Positions 25,769 to 36,151 of a stretch of 64,000 nt of DNA are shown in pieces. Below the pieces are notes generated by a model. That model was not told where the DNA came from. It did not search any database and worked only from the letters and a program-made list of their open reading frames with translations. The translations under genes were made by a program, and so were the position numbers. Each line of letters starts with the position of its first letter. Position 1 is the first letter of the stretch. The DNA is from Rubripirellula lacrimiformis (lineage in GTDB: Bacteria; Planctomycetota; Planctomycetia; Pirellulales; Pirellulaceae): assembly GCF_007741535.1 (NCBI RefSeq), contig NZ_CP036525.1:3596001-3660000 (forward strand), in the 5' to 3' direction.

Positions 25769-26024
25769 AATGTTCGCGACCGACTGATTTCGTGATCCGC
25801 GACGCGTCAGCGGTCGGGCATTGCCGTTGAACGTTCGACACAATCAACTGTCGGCGAGCCGACACTCTCGATTGAAAGAGCGATTCAGCGAAGGCGCATG
25901 AGCAACAGAAAATCGAATTGACGTTCTGCATCGAAGGTCGATCCATTCGCTTTTAACGTCGAGTCGGCTCTGGATTTGGCCATCCCGAACTTTCGATCGC
26001 AGACAATTGCGGCGGGGATCGTGC

Positions 26025-26315
26025 TTAGTCGACCAAGGCGTATAGACCGTCGCCGGTGTGTCGCAGTTTTCCGGTGTTGGCAAGTTCTCGCCACACGGCT
26101 CTGGGAAATTGGTCTGGTGGCCGGATGGCGAACACGCCCGAACGCTGTCCGGACGACATCGGACCGTGGCCCAAACGCGATTCATCGTCCAGTTGCGTCA
26201 GCTTCAGCCGTTTGCGGAACGCTTTGAGCGCCAGACGCAGCTCTTCGGCGGATGGCGGGGGCGGTGCGGCTGGCTTTTCCGCGGGTGAGTCTGGTTTGGG
26301 GGTTGGGTCCGTCAT
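26025..26315 (-). CDS. Small conserved planctomycete hypothetical protein
   Basis: A 96-residue product from ATG at 26315. The first 25 residues are Pro/Ala/Lys-rich (MTDPTPKPDSPAEKPAAPPP) and the rest is SAEELRLALKAFRKRLKLTQ, then DDESRLGHGPMS and GVFAIRPPDQFPRAVWREL. I recall this type from planctomycete genomes, always short and unassigned. It may be a small DNA- or protein-binding protein. It diverges from metY. Confidence 0.65.
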   Translation of the reverse strand: MTDPTPKPDSPAEKPAAPPPPSAEELRLALKAFRKRLKLTQLDDESRLGHGPMSSGQRSGVFAIRPPDQFPRAVWRELANTGKLRHTGDGLYALVD

Positions 26316-26732
26316 GGAGAAACTGGCTGGTTGGTGGATAATTTGGGCAATGATCGCTGAAGAGTGGGATTGCCGACCATCGATGGTTTGCGTGCATTGT
26401 CGTCTCGCGGGCGGCATGAATCAACCGATGGGGGGCGACCGACTTCGCCATCCCGCATCAGCCGTCTTCCCGACCGGCACCGTTCCCGACCAGAGATCCA
26501 CCCGGACCGCAGTTTCGGTGGATGGGGGGGGCGGCGAAGAACGATCGGTCGAATGTCGGGATTGGATCGTGCAGTTGGATGATGCTGAGAAAGGAACCCG
26601 ATTTGGGGGGGATCGCGGCGGCGGTTCAACGGTTCCTGGGCGGGGAATCTAGCGTCATCGCTTGCCAGACGATTTTGCTTTATGATTTCGGCCCGTATCA
26701 CCGCCCAAGACCGTTTTCCAGGAAACGATTCC

Positions 26733-28040
26733 ATGACCGATTCGCATCGTCCCGGTACTCTCGCACTGCACGCCGGCCAAGAGCCTGACTCGGCGACCAA
26801 CAGCCGGGCCGTTCCGATCTACGCGACGACCAGCTTTACGTTCAACGATACCGATCATGCGGCTGCCCTCTTTGGCTTGTCGGAATTCGGCAATATCTAC
26901 AGCCGGCTGATGAATCCAACCGTGGACGTGTTGGAAAAACGATTGGCGGCAATGGAAGGTGGAGTCACCGGTCTGTGTTTCGCGTCGGGCCAAGCAGCCA
27001 TCACGGCGGCCGTGTTGACGCTAGCCCACAGCGGCCAAAACATTGTCAGCAGCACATCGCTGTATGGCGGCACTTGGACTCTGTTCACCCAGACCATGAA
27101 GCAAATGGGAATCGAAGTTCGATTCTTTGATCCCGATCATCCCGAACAAATCCATGATTTGATCGACGAGAACACGCGTCTGGTCTACATGGAAAGCATT
27201 GGCAATCCTAAGAACGACGTACCTGATTTCAAAGCGATCGCGGACGCCGCTCACTCGGCCCCGCACGGACCTCTGCCGTTGCTGTGCGACAATACGACCA
27301 TGACGTCGATGTTGCTAAAGCCGTTCGAACACGGCGTGGACATCGTGATCTACAGCACGACCAAGTTCTTGGGTGGTCACGGGGTTCACATCGGTGGTGC
27401 CATCGTCGACAGCGGCAATTTCAAGTGGGCCGATCAGCCCGAGAAGTGGCCCGAATTTTGTGCACCGTCGCCTTCCTACCACGGTGCGGTTTTCGAAGAA
27501 CACCTGCGTCCGATGGGCAACATTGCCTATCTGTTGCACATTCGTACGCACTGGCTGCGTGATACCGGCGCGGCGATGAGCCCGTTTGCGGCGTTCTTGA
27601 CGCTGTTGGGTGTCGAAACCTTGCACCTTCGCATGCCCCGCCACTGCGAAAACGCTTTGGCGGTTGCCAAGTTCTTGGAAGGCCACGAAGCGGTCGAATG
27701 GGTCAACTATCCCGGACTGAAATCGCACAAGGACTACAACAGCGGCCAAAAGTATCTGCCCAACGGTCAAGGCGCCATCATGGGCTTTGGCATCAAGGGC
27801 GGCATGGAAGCTGGCAAGAAGTTCATCAACGCCTGCAAGTTGTGCTCGCACTTGGCGAACATCGGGGATGCCAAGACTCTGGTCATCCACCCAGCCAGCA
27901 CGACTCACCAACAACTCTCTGCCGAAGAACAGGCCAAGGCAGGCGTGTTGCCCGAGTACGTCCGCGTGTCCGTAGGAATCGAAGATGTCGAAGATATCAT
28001 CGATGACTTGACGCAGGCCTTGGCCGCTGCCACGGCATGA
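26733..28040 (+). CDS. metY: O-acetylhomoserine sulfhydrylase (MetY type)
   Basis: A 435-residue PLP enzyme from ATG at 26733, beginning [20 protein letters not shown]. It contains [20 protein letters not shown] with the PLP-binding lysine, [20 protein letters not shown] and the C-terminal [10 protein letters not shown], all marks of the Cys/Met metabolism family. The length and the adjacent metX favour MetY, which makes homocysteine from O-acetylhomoserine and sulfide, over cystathionine gamma-synthase. Its stop overlaps the start of the metX-metW fusion by four bases (ATGA at 28037-28040). No SAM or SAH riboswitch is seen upstream. Confidence 0.88.
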   Translation: MTDSHRPGTLALHAGQEPDSATNSRAVPIYATTSFTFNDTDHAAALFGLSEFGNIYSRLMNPTVDVLEKRLAAMEGGVTGLCFASGQAAITAAVLTLAHSGQNIVSSTSLYGGTWTLFTQTMKQMGIEVRFFDPDHPEQIHDLIDENTRLVYMESIGNPKNDVPDFKAIADAAHSAPHGPLPLLCDNTTMTSMLLKPFEHGVDIVIYSTTKFLGGHGVHIGGAIVDSGNFKWADQPEKWPEFCAPSPSYHGAVFEEHLRPMGNIAYLLHIRTHWLRDTGAAMSPFAAFLTLLGVETLHLRMPRHCENALAVAKFLEGHEAVEWVNYPGLKSHKDYNSGQKYLPNGQGAIMGFGIKGGMEAGKKFINACKLCSHLANIGDAKTLVIHPASTTHQQLSAEEQAKAGVLPEYVRVSVGIEDVEDIIDDLTQALAAATA

Positions 28041-29833
28041 CTGAGAGTACGCGGTCTGCTGATACCACCAGCACCGACGATATCCGATCGGCATCACCGC
28101 TAAGGCATGTCCAATCGGTCGATTTCGAAGGGCCGATTTCGTTGTCGCTCGGTGGTGAACTTTCGCGAGTCAGCTGCGCTTTTGAAACTTGGGGGCGACT
28201 GAACCAGGACGCCTCCAATGCGGTGCTGGTCTGTCATGCAATCTCCGGTGATTCACATGCCGCACGCCATGACGAAAGCGACGATCCCGGATGGTGGGAA
28301 AAGTTGATCGGTCCCGGCAAGGCAATCGATACCGATCGATTGTTTGTGGTTTGCCCCAACGTGTTGGGGGGGTGCCGCGGAACGACCGGTCCCAGCGACA
28401 TCGACCCTGCGTCGGATCCGCCGCGACCCTACGGCGCCGATTTTCCACGGATCACCATCGCCGACATGGTCGACGTCCAACACATGTTGGCCGGCCATTT
28501 AGGGATCAAGCGTTGGCATGCCGTGGTGGGGGGATCATTGGGCGGTCACCAAGCGATGACTTGGGTCACACGCTATCCCAAATCAGCGCAGACATGTGTC
28601 ATCATCGCGTCGTCCCCTCGATTGACCAGCCAGGCGTTGGGGTTTGATGTGATCGCACGCAATGCGATTCAAACCGATCCGTACTTTGCCGGCGGACAGT
28701 ACTACGATCAGAACCATCGACCTGACACCGGATTGGCGATCGCACGCATGCTGGGGCACATCACGTATCTGTCCAGCGAAGCGATGGAGGACAAGTTTGA
28801 TCCCGATCGTCACGACCCGCGGCAAATCGCATCCAGTTTCGAACAGCGGTTCAGTGTCGGTTCGTATCTGGCGCACCAGGGCGAAAAATTTACAACTCGG
28901 TTCGATGCCAATAGCTACGTGACGTTGTCGATGGCGATGGATCTTTTTGATCTGGGTGCCACTCGACTACAGTTGATGGAAACGTTCAACGATTCAGATT
29001 GTGATTTCCTGTTGGTCAGTTTCAGTAGCGATTGGTTGTTCACGCCTCGCCAGTCGCGCGACATCGTGGCCGCACTGACGGCTCTAAACAAACGGGTGAC
29101 CTACGCCGAGATCACGTCAACGGCTGGGCACGATTCGTTCCTGGTGGATCGTGACATTGAACAGTACGCCGGGATCGTGGAAGCTCGCTTGGGCAAGATC
29201 GAAACTCGCCAGTCGGATCTTTCGCCGGTCGAAGAATTGATCCTGTCGCTGATCCCCAGCGGAGCGTCCGTGTTGGATCTAGGGTGCGGTGACGGCAATC
29301 TATTGGCGGCCCTGCGGGGCCGCGGCCATGATGATCTGGTCGGCGTGGAAGTGGCACAAGCCAATATTTTGAAAGCGGCCGGTCGCGGATTGAATGTCAT
29401 CGACTACGACTTGAACACCGGTTTGCCTGCGTTCATCGATGCACAGTTTGATTTTGTCGTCCTGAGCGCCACCCTGCAGGCGGTTTCCAATGTCGCTGAA
29501 TTGTTCGACGAGATGCTGCGGGTTGGCAAGCGAGTGATTGTTAGTTTTCCTAACTTTGCCTATCGCAAGCTGCGCGAAGACTATGTGGTTCGTGGCCGTT
29601 CGCCTCGCGCACCAGGGGAATTCAACTATCGCTGGTATGACACGCCCAACCGGCGGTTCCCGAGCATCGCGGACGTCTTGGATCTCTGTCGAGAAAAGCA
29701 GATCGAGGTCCAGCAGGAAGTCTATTTTGACTCGGAAACATCGGCCGAAATATCGCCCGAGGATGATCCGAATCTGAATGCGGACACCGCGATCTTGGTG
29801 ATCTCGCAACCTGGATCGCCAACCAATCCCTAA
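28037..29833 (+). CDS. metX: MetX-MetW fusion: homoserine O-acetyltransferase joined to MetW
   Basis: A 598-residue product. Residues about 25-385 are an alpha/beta-hydrolase acyltransferase of the MetX type: [20 protein letters not shown], catalytic Ser in [14 protein letters not shown], Asp in SSDWLFTP and His in [10 protein letters not shown]. Residues about 400-598 are MetW-like, with the methyltransferase fold signature [15 protein letters not shown] and [17 protein letters not shown]. In many proteobacteria metX and metW are neighbouring genes; here both are in one reading frame. MetW is thought to be needed for MetX activity. It makes O-acetylhomoserine for the upstream MetY. Confidence 0.9.
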   Translation: MTESTRSADTTSTDDIRSASPLRHVQSVDFEGPISLSLGGELSRVSCAFETWGRLNQDASNAVLVCHAISGDSHAARHDESDDPGWWEKLIGPGKAIDTDRLFVVCPNVLGGCRGTTGPSDIDPASDPPRPYGADFPRITIADMVDVQHMLAGHLGIKRWHAVVGGSLGGHQAMTWVTRYPKSAQTCVIIASSPRLTSQALGFDVIARNAIQTDPYFAGGQYYDQNHRPDTGLAIARMLGHITYLSSEAMEDKFDPDRHDPRQIASSFEQRFSVGSYLAHQGEKFTTRFDANSYVTLSMAMDLFDLGATRLQLMETFNDSDCDFLLVSFSSDWLFTPRQSRDIVAALTALNKRVTYAEITSTAGHDSFLVDRDIEQYAGIVEARLGKIETRQSDLSPVEELILSLIPSGASVLDLGCGDGNLLAALRGRGHDDLVGVEVAQANILKAAGRGLNVIDYDLNTGLPAFIDAQFDFVVLSATLQAVSNVAELFDEMLRVGKRVIVSFPNFAYRKLREDYVVRGRSPRAPGEFNYRWYDTPNRRFPSIADVLDLCREKQIEVQQEVYFDSETSAEISPEDDPNLNADTAILVISQPGSPTNP

Positions 29834-29847
29834 AGCAGAGCACTGTC

Positions 29848-31233
29848 ATGAATCGAGTTTCGTTTTCTGCGTCTCTTGTTGGCTTGATTCTGTTGGCAGT
29901 GCTGCCGCTGCGGGATTGCCACGCGGCGGATCAACCGAATGTACTGCTGATTTTAGCCGATGATCTGGGATACCAAGATCTTGGTTTTCAGGGCTCGCCG
30001 GATATCCAATCACCCCACTTGGACCGGATGGCGGGCAAGAGCATTCGGTTCACCGATGCCCATGTGACTGCGTCGGTGTGCAGTCCGTCACGAGCCGGTT
30101 TGTTGACGGGCCGATATCAACAGCGGTTTGGGCACGAAGCGAATTCGCCGCCGCATCCTCAGGGGATGGATAGAAGCGAAGCGACGATGGCCGACCGGAT
30201 GAAGTCGCTGGGATATCGAACTGCCGCGATCGGAAAGTGGCATTTGGGAGCCACCGATGACCAGTACCCAACGCGGCGAGGATTCGACACGTTTTATGGT
30301 TTGCGTGAAGGAGGGCGTGGATACCTTTACGACCAAGTTCGCTACGACAAGCCGGGCAACCATCGCGCGATCGAACGCGATGGCAAACCGGTGAAGTTTG
30401 CTGGCTACCTGACCGATGTGCTGGGGCAACAAGCGATCGACTTCATCGACCTGCCATCGTCAGACCCGTTTTTTGTCTACCTGTCCTTCACCGCGCCGCA
30501 CGGGCCGTTGCAGGCGACCGAAGAAGACCTACAGCGTTTCCAGCACATCGCGGACAAACGTCGGCGAACTTACGCCGCGATGGTATGGGCCATGGACCGC
30601 GCGATCGGAAAAGTGATGGACCATCTTCAGCAGATCGACCAGTTGGACAATACGATCGTATGGTTCCTTAGCGACAATGGCGGCGCAACCAACAATGCAT
30701 CCAGCAACGTTCCCTTGGCGGGACACAAGGGGATCAAGTTCGAAGGTGGGATCCGGGTTCCGTTTCTGATGCACTGGTCCGGGCGTTTTCAAGCTGGTCG
30801 AACGGAGGATCGGATGGTCAGTTCAATGGACATCTTGCCAACTTCTTTCGCAGCCGCCGGCGGTGATCCGAAGGTGATGTCCGATGGAAATCGTCCGGTC
30901 GATGGCGTGAACCTGTTGCCGTTTTTGTCCGGTCGGGATGATGGTGTGCCACACCGGAAATTGTATTGGCACAAACTGTGGTTCAGTGCGATGCGAGACG
31001 GGCCCTGGAAATTGATCTACGTCCAGGACTACGGCTATGCGCTATACAACGTCGCCGATGACGTCAGCGAAACATCGAACTTGGCGGCGAGGATGCCTGA
31101 ACGTACCGAAGCTATGGTGGCGGACATGAACCGTTGGAAACAGGATATGGCTCAGCCGCTGTGGAGCGAGGGTACGCGATGGTTCAAAGAGCACAGCAAG
31201 AACCACATTCGAATCATCGAAGGTGGACGCTAG
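29848..31233 (+). CDS. Secreted Cys-type sulfatase (second of three)
   Basis: A 461-residue product with a signal peptide (FSASLVGLILLAVLPLRDCHA). The core opens NVLLILADDLGYQDLG with both metal-binding aspartates, and the formylglycine site is VCSPSRAGLLTG with Cys78. GKWHLGA and FLSDNGGATNN complete the active site. It begins only 14 bases after the metX-metW stop and is probably in the same transcript. A hairpin (31245-31267) follows its stop. It probably cleaves sulfate esters outside the cytoplasm. Confidence 0.92.
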   Translation: MNRVSFSASLVGLILLAVLPLRDCHAADQPNVLLILADDLGYQDLGFQGSPDIQSPHLDRMAGKSIRFTDAHVTASVCSPSRAGLLTGRYQQRFGHEANSPPHPQGMDRSEATMADRMKSLGYRTAAIGKWHLGATDDQYPTRRGFDTFYGLREGGRGYLYDQVRYDKPGNHRAIERDGKPVKFAGYLTDVLGQQAIDFIDLPSSDPFFVYLSFTAPHGPLQATEEDLQRFQHIADKRRRTYAAMVWAMDRAIGKVMDHLQQIDQLDNTIVWFLSDNGGATNNASSNVPLAGHKGIKFEGGIRVPFLMHWSGRFQAGRTEDRMVSSMDILPTSFAAAGGDPKVMSDGNRPVDGVNLLPFLSGRDDGVPHRKLYWHKLWFSAMRDGPWKLIYVQDYGYALYNVADDVSETSNLAARMPERTEAMVADMNRWKQDMAQPLWSEGTRWFKEHSKNHIRIIEGGR

Positions 31234-31244
31234 CTTTCACCGTA

Positions 31245-31267
31245 GCGAAAGTTGCCAAAACTTTCGC
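31245..31267. terminator. Hairpin after the second sulfatase
   Basis: GCGAAAGTT and AACTTTCGC are perfect 9-base inverted arms around GCCAA, 11 bases after the stop codon. No long T run follows. The place fits transcription termination or RNA stabilisation. Confidence 0.5.
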
Positions 31268-31270
31268 CCG

Positions 31271-31374
31271 ACGAAACCACGCGACGAAACCACGCGACGA
31301 AACCACGCGACGAAACCACGCGACGAAACCACGCGTTGAAACCACGCGATGAAACCACGCGATGAAACCACGCG
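31271..31374 (+). repeat. 13-bp tandem repeat, eight copies
   Basis: The unit ACGAAACCACGCG is repeated eight times without gaps; the last three copies start TT, AT and AT in place of AC. It lies between two sulfatase genes. The unit has no internal symmetry. It is the simplest of the tandem repeats in the window. Confidence 0.9.
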
Positions 31375-31659
31375 TCGGTTGCGTCCAACCCCCGCGCACG
31401 ATCCCCCACCGCCATCTGCTCGCCAATCACGAATCGCCGTGAAGCGAATGTCACAGCATCGGCAGAGAGACCCGGCAACCGCCTTCGGTAATTCGGGATC
31501 AATCGTCGACGGATTTGCTGGCTGCGGTTTGCGTTTGGAATCGCCGATTTAGTTGACTTCGCATTCGGTGCCGATGACACTAACGCGTTCTCGTTGGTCG
31601 GCAGATCAGGTTGCCGTTTACCGACGCTGTGTTTGCAAATCAGTCCAGAGGCCCTTTCC

Positions 31660-33168
31660 ATGTTGCTACGTCGATCTTCGCGCCCGAGTCGGTTCGGTCC
31701 TTTTTCGGCCGGAGGTTCTGTGATTGGTCGTTGCAGATGGCTGTTCATCGCTTTCTGTTGTGTGCAAACGATCGCGTTGTTGCCATCGCGTTTATCGGCC
31801 GCCGAATCTGTCGATGCTGCCAAGCCCAACTTTATCGTGATCTTTACCGACGATCAGGGGTACAACGATCTGGGATGTTTCGGATCCAAGAAGATCAAGA
31901 CGCCCAACATTGACCGTATGGCTCGCGAAGGACGCAAATACACCAGTTTCTATTCGGCGTGTTCGGTTTGTTCGCCATCGCGAACGGCGCTGTTGACCGG
32001 GTGCTATCCCAAGCGTGTTGGCATGCACCGGCACGTGTTGTTTCCGCAAAGCGATTATGGGTTGAATCCAGCGGAATACACGATTGCGGATCACTTGAAG
32101 GCCCAGGGCTACGCGACCGCATGTGTCGGAAAGTGGCACCTCGGGCACCACCCCGAAACCTTGCCGACATCCAACGGATTCGATTCGTATTTTGGAATCC
32201 CCTATTCCAATGACATGAACCATCCGGGCAACCAAGGCAAACCACGCGTGCCATCGAATCAGTTGTGGGCTGACCAAGCGACCAGTGTCACGTTGTGGAA
32301 AACACCGCTGTTTCAAGATGAAGAGATTGTCGAGTTGCCTGTTGACCAACGTACGGTCACGCGCCGGTACACCGACCGCGCGATTGAGTTTGTGAAGTCG
32401 AATCGTGACGACCCGTTCTTTTTGTATCTGCCGCATTCGATGCCGCATATCCCGTTGTACGTGCCCGATGACGTCTACGATCCCGATCCGGCTAACGCGT
32501 ACACCTGTGTGATCGAGCATATCGACGCCGAGGTGGGACGATTACTAGACACTGTTCGGGAACTTGGCTTGGATCAAAATACGTACATCATTTACACCAG
32601 CGACAATGGCCCATGGCTGCAGTTCAAAAACCATGGTGGCAGCGCCGATCCACTGCGTGATGGGAAGGGCACTACGTTCGAAGGTGGCCAACGCGTGCCG
32701 TGTGTGATGTGGGCGCCTGGACGCGTGCCAGCAGGCACATCCTGTGACGAATTCACCACGACGATGGATCTGTTGCCTACGATTGCCAAACTGTCTGGCC
32801 AGCCGCTGCCCAGCGATTTGGTCATCGACGGTTTTGACATTTCAGGAACGTTCGATGAGAAGTCTTCGCCGCGAAACGAGATGGTTTTCTACAGTTCACG
32901 CGGGCTGTTGGAAGGGATTCGTGTGGGCGACTGGAAATACCTAAACAAGCAACGGGGCAAGCCTAAGAACGCGGGCAAGAATTGGAAACCGCAATCGCAG
33001 CAGTTCCTGTTCAATCTTGCCAACGACATTGGCGAGCAAGAGAATCTGTTCGAATCCCATCCTGAAATCGTCGCCAAACTGAGTGCTCGCATGAAGCAGG
33101 TCGACGACGAGGTCACCGCCAACGCTCGTCCAGTTTGGCGACGTCAGCCGGTGGCAATCGCAAAGTAA
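31660..33168 (+). CDS. Secreted Cys-type sulfatase (third of three)
   Basis: A 502-residue product from ATG at 31660, with an Arg-rich N-terminus before the hydrophobic signal (WLFIAFCCVQTIALLPSRLS). The core has KPNFIVIFTDDQGYNDLGCF, and the formylglycine site is VCSPSRTALLTG with Cys104. GKWHLGH and IYTSDNGPWLQFKNHGG are also present. Similarity in layout to the first sulfatase (KPNFIVI, DRM-AREGRK) suggests they are closer to each other than to the second. The 13-bp repeat lies upstream and the 97-bp array begins 57 bases after the stop. Confidence 0.92.
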   Translation: MLLRRSSRPSRFGPFSAGGSVIGRCRWLFIAFCCVQTIALLPSRLSAAESVDAAKPNFIVIFTDDQGYNDLGCFGSKKIKTPNIDRMAREGRKYTSFYSACSVCSPSRTALLTGCYPKRVGMHRHVLFPQSDYGLNPAEYTIADHLKAQGYATACVGKWHLGHHPETLPTSNGFDSYFGIPYSNDMNHPGNQGKPRVPSNQLWADQATSVTLWKTPLFQDEEIVELPVDQRTVTRRYTDRAIEFVKSNRDDPFFLYLPHSMPHIPLYVPDDVYDPDPANAYTCVIEHIDAEVGRLLDTVRELGLDQNTYIIYTSDNGPWLQFKNHGGSADPLRDGKGTTFEGGQRVPCVMWAPGRVPAGTSCDEFTTTMDLLPTIAKLSGQPLPSDLVIDGFDISGTFDEKSSPRNEMVFYSSRGLLEGIRVGDWKYLNKQRGKPKNAGKNWKPQSQQFLFNLANDIGEQENLFESHPEIVAKLSARMKQVDDEVTANARPVWRRQPVAIAK

Positions 33169-33225
33169 GGTCGATCTGCATCGAGCCATCCCATCGCAAA
33201 ATGCGTTGCGTCCGGATCGCCGGGC

Positions 33226-33629
33226 CGCCCGGGCAACGCGCGGCGCGCCCGAGCACGCGGCGACTCGACGGCGGGATGTGCGCGTTGGATCGCCCGCACC
33301 GCTTGGGCAACGCCCAGCGCGCTGGTGCGGCTGAAACGCGCGGCCCGCTGGGCACGCGGCGACTCGACGACGGATGTATGCGTTGGTTCGTTTAACCGCT
33401 TGGGCAACGCCCAGCGCGCTAGTGCGGTTCAAACGCGCGGCCCGCTGGGCACGCGGTTAAACGATGGTGGGTGTACGCGCTGGTTCGTTTAACCGCTTGG
33501 GCAACGCCCAGCGCGCTGGTGCGGCTGAAACGCGCGGTCCGCTGGGCACGCGGTTAAACGACGGCGGGTGTACGCGTTGGTTCGCCCGCACCGCTTGGGC
33601 AACGCCCAGCGCGCCAGTGCAGCTGAAAC
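33226..33629. repeat. 97-bp tandem array, left block
   Basis: About four units, decayed at the left edge. The unit consensus begins GCTGAAACGCGCGGCCCGCT and contains CGCTTGGGCAACGCCCAGCG; total length is 97 bases. The block is cut by the IS66 element exactly after GCTGAAAC at 33622-33629. Long open frames here are artefacts because 97 is not a multiple of three. Confidence 0.93.
33622..33629. repeat. Left copy of IS66 target site duplication
   Basis: GCTGAAAC, identical to 36227-36234 on the other side of the element. Eight bases is the size usual for IS66-family transposition. Confidence 0.9.
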
Positions 33630-33670
33630 GTAACCGTCCACCAGTGCCATTAAGCGTTGCGGGTTGACGG

Positions 33671-35431
33671 TTACTTTTTGATTCGTCGACGGCGAGCGCG
33701 GCGGATTCGTTTGCGATCGGCGGCTTGTCGGCGTTCGTCTTGGCGATACTCGCGGATGGATTCCGGGTGCGATTCTCGCCATGTGTGGGGAGACATCGCG
33801 GCCCAGTTGGTTTCGCCGACAAGTGCTCGACGCAGGACGTCTTCCAGGTACGCGTGAACGTCCAGGTCGTTTCGAATCGCTGTTCCGATGATTGTCATCA
33901 GGTTGGCGGCTCGTTCACCTGCCGACAACGAGCCTTTGAACAGCCAGTTCTTTCGCCCCGTCGCGACACGTTTCATTAACTGCTCGCAGTCGTTGTTGTC
34001 GATCGGGATCCCAGCGTCGTCGATGAAGCGACCCAGCGCCTCCCGGTGACGACAGATGTACGCGGCCGCTTGCCCGAGATTGCTTTTGGGAAGCACCTTC
34101 GGCGAACTCATCTGATCGCTGGCCAAGTACTCGTCGATCTGCCCAAGCACATGACTCGACAAGCTTCGGCGTCTGGCAAGTCGCTCCGCGTCACCCAACT
34201 CTTTGATTTGATCTTCGATGTCGTAGAGCATGCGGATCAGTGATTCCAGCTTGGCGACTTGGATCGGGAATGCGCTGCGGCACTCGTCGACCTTGCGGCG
34301 CGCATGCGCCCAGCACGCCGCCAACGTGATTCGCGAATCGCTGCGCACACCGATCTTTTGAAAGCCCGACCAGCAGTCTCCGATAAGTGTTCCTTCATAA
34401 TCCCCCAGTACGTCGTCCGGACCGTCGCGGTGGCGACTGACAGTGAAGTCGAACGCCACCACTGGAAGGCGTGAAGCGTAGTAGCCCCAGAAGTTCGCTC
34501 TGATACTCGGCTTTCCCGAATCGATCGCCTTGGCGAAGACCTCGCTGATCCGCTCACCGCGAGGATGGTTCGACAAGTCCGGCATCGTTCTTGGCGTGAT
34601 CAGCACGACGCCGGTATCGTCACAGCCAACGCAGGTGTCTGTTTTAAGAAGCGATCGCAGGTGCTCAGCCAACGGACGCAGCGTGAACTCCACGGCCGTT
34701 TCGATATTCGCCAGCGTGCTGCGACTGGGCGTCCAACCGCTGCCGGCGAACAAGTCCTGCTGGCGGTAAAACGGCAAGTGATAAAAGTATTTCCAGGCCA
34801 CCACTTCCACGCCGACCGAGGTGTCAAAGCGGTCACCTTGGACGAGTCCGGTCGGACGCTCGGGACTGGTGATGCCTTGGTTCTGATTGGCTGGGTGAAC
34901 GTACTTGGCGTATTTATTGACCCGCACGCGAAGCTCGGGCCGAATCCACTCGAGCGTTTCGACTTCGTCATAGCCGATCAGCTTGAGACCCTCGCGCCTG
35001 TCTTCGGGTAGGTCGATGATCCGCTCGATGCGAGGCAAGTGTTCGGGGAACTTGCGGTCGTTTTTGATGAGAGATTTGGACTTGCGTTTCTTCTGTTCTT
35101 CTTCGGCATCTTCGATGACTTGCTCGGCTTCACGGACGGCTTCTTCGAGCGCGCTGACCACTTCGGGCGTGGCTTCGTCGCCGAGATCTAGAAAGAGCTG
35201 GCCTTCGCCATCGGTGCGGCGTTCACTTCGCCGGCCAAAGAGTTGCTGAAGTAGCTTGTCGACTCGGAGCTGCAGGTCAACGTTTTCCGACTCGAGTTTG
35301 TCGTTGTGATTCTTCAACTCGAGAACCGAGTGGGCTTGCTGCTCGACTTGCGATTGCAAGCTCGCGACCAACCTCTGAAGATCTTTCACATCGCTGGGGA
35401 ACTGATCGTCGGTAAGTTGCTTTGTATCCAT
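33671..35431 (-). CDS. tnpC: IS66 transposase TnpC
   Basis: A 586-residue DDE transposase. The N-terminal coiled coil (SLQSQVEQQAHSVLELKNHN) is followed by LLQQLFGRRSERR, the zinc-binding-like linker region, then a DDE core with VGCDDTGVVL, LIGDCWSGF and the C-terminal IDNNDCEQLMKRVATGRKNW. AACWAHARRKVDECR is also typical. The length is slightly above the usual 510-550 because of a basic C-terminal tail (DERRQAADRKRIRRARRRR). All catalytic motifs are present. Confidence 0.95.
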   Translation of the reverse strand: MDTKQLTDDQFPSDVKDLQRLVASLQSQVEQQAHSVLELKNHNDKLESENVDLQLRVDKLLQQLFGRRSERRTDGEGQLFLDLGDEATPEVVSALEEAVREAEQVIEDAEEEQKKRKSKSLIKNDRKFPEHLPRIERIIDLPEDRREGLKLIGYDEVETLEWIRPELRVRVNKYAKYVHPANQNQGITSPERPTGLVQGDRFDTSVGVEVVAWKYFYHLPFYRQQDLFAGSGWTPSRSTLANIETAVEFTLRPLAEHLRSLLKTDTCVGCDDTGVVLITPRTMPDLSNHPRGERISEVFAKAIDSGKPSIRANFWGYYASRLPVVAFDFTVSRHRDGPDDVLGDYEGTLIGDCWSGFQKIGVRSDSRITLAACWAHARRKVDECRSAFPIQVAKLESLIRMLYDIEDQIKELGDAERLARRRSLSSHVLGQIDEYLASDQMSSPKVLPKSNLGQAAAYICRHREALGRFIDDAGIPIDNNDCEQLMKRVATGRKNWLFKGSLSAGERAANLMTIIGTAIRNDLDVHAYLEDVLRRALVGETNWAAMSPHTWRESHPESIREYRQDERRQAADRKRIRRARRRRIKK

Positions 35432-35471
35432 GATGTGTGATTGTACGCATCATGGATGCAAATGGTTTGGC

Positions 35472-35825
35472 TCAAGCGGCTTTCATTCGCTTACGTCTTG
35501 TCTTGGCGGATTTCAGTGACACGCCCGCGATCCACATGGCCAGTTCCACCGAATCGATCGTGACATGCGATTGGTCACCTTGCGGCTTTGGCAGCTCGAC
35601 GGTGCCTTGCTCGAGTCGTCGATACCACAGCGTCAGCCCGCCGGTTTCCCACCAGAGAGCTTTGATGCGATCCCGCTTGCGATTAACGAACAGGAACAAC
35701 GCTCCGCCGGTGACGTTGTGACCGAGCGATGCGGTGACGATGCCGGTCAGTCCGTCGAACCCCTTTCGGAAGTCGACCGGCGTGGTGCAGAGATAGATGG
35801 GAGTGCTGGTGGGCAGGCCGATCAT
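35472..35825 (-). CDS. tnpB: IS66 accessory protein TnpB
   Basis: A 117-residue product with the IS66 Orf2 pattern: YLCTTPVDFRKGFDGLTGIV, GGALFLFVNRKRDRIKALWW and GGLTLWYRRLEQGTVELP. Its start overlaps the tnpA stop by four bases (35822-35825). The protein is required for transposition of family members; its precise role is not settled. Confidence 0.95.
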   Translation of the reverse strand: MIGLPTSTPIYLCTTPVDFRKGFDGLTGIVTASLGHNVTGGALFLFVNRKRDRIKALWWETGGLTLWYRRLEQGTVELPKPQGDQSHVTIDSVELAMWIAGVSLKSAKTRRKRMKAA

Positions 35826-36151
35826 GACCGCACCGACGTGGGGCCCGTCGCCTCGAACCGGATACGAACGCCGCCGGGGAGCTCAACGGACATCATGGTA
35901 ACGGTTTCTGTCGGCGGGCTCAGTTCTGCTTGCCGGTTTGGGGGCAGACTGACAGGGATGAACCGGGGGAGCGACGGCGATGATGACGGGGTGTCGGCTT
36001 GCAGCATGCGACGCCACCGATAAAAGGAGGCGGGTGAGAAACCTTCGGCAGCACAGAACTGGGCAACGGTTTGGCTGCTCTGCTGAAATCGATCGATCCG
36101 ATCGATCCAGGATCGGCGAGTGGCGGCGTGGGAACGGTCAGTCATCGGCAC
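35822..36151 (-). CDS. tnpA: IS66 accessory protein TnpA
   Basis: A 109-residue product with a helix-turn-helix of the transposase-8 type: WIDRIDRFQQSSQTVAQFCA followed by EGFSPASFYRWRRML. It is the first gene of the element, 75 bases inside the right terminal repeat. The C-terminal part is Pro/Ser-rich. Presumed to bind element DNA. Confidence 0.92.
   Translation of the reverse strand: MPMTDRSHAATRRSWIDRIDRFQQSSQTVAQFCAAEGFSPASFYRWRRMLQADTPSSSPSLPRFIPVSLPPNRQAELSPPTETVTMMSVELPGGVRIRFEATGPTSVRS

Noticed and set aside
27315-28097. 260-codon frame on the minus strand
   Set aside because: It is antisense to metY, which has all PLP-enzyme motifs.
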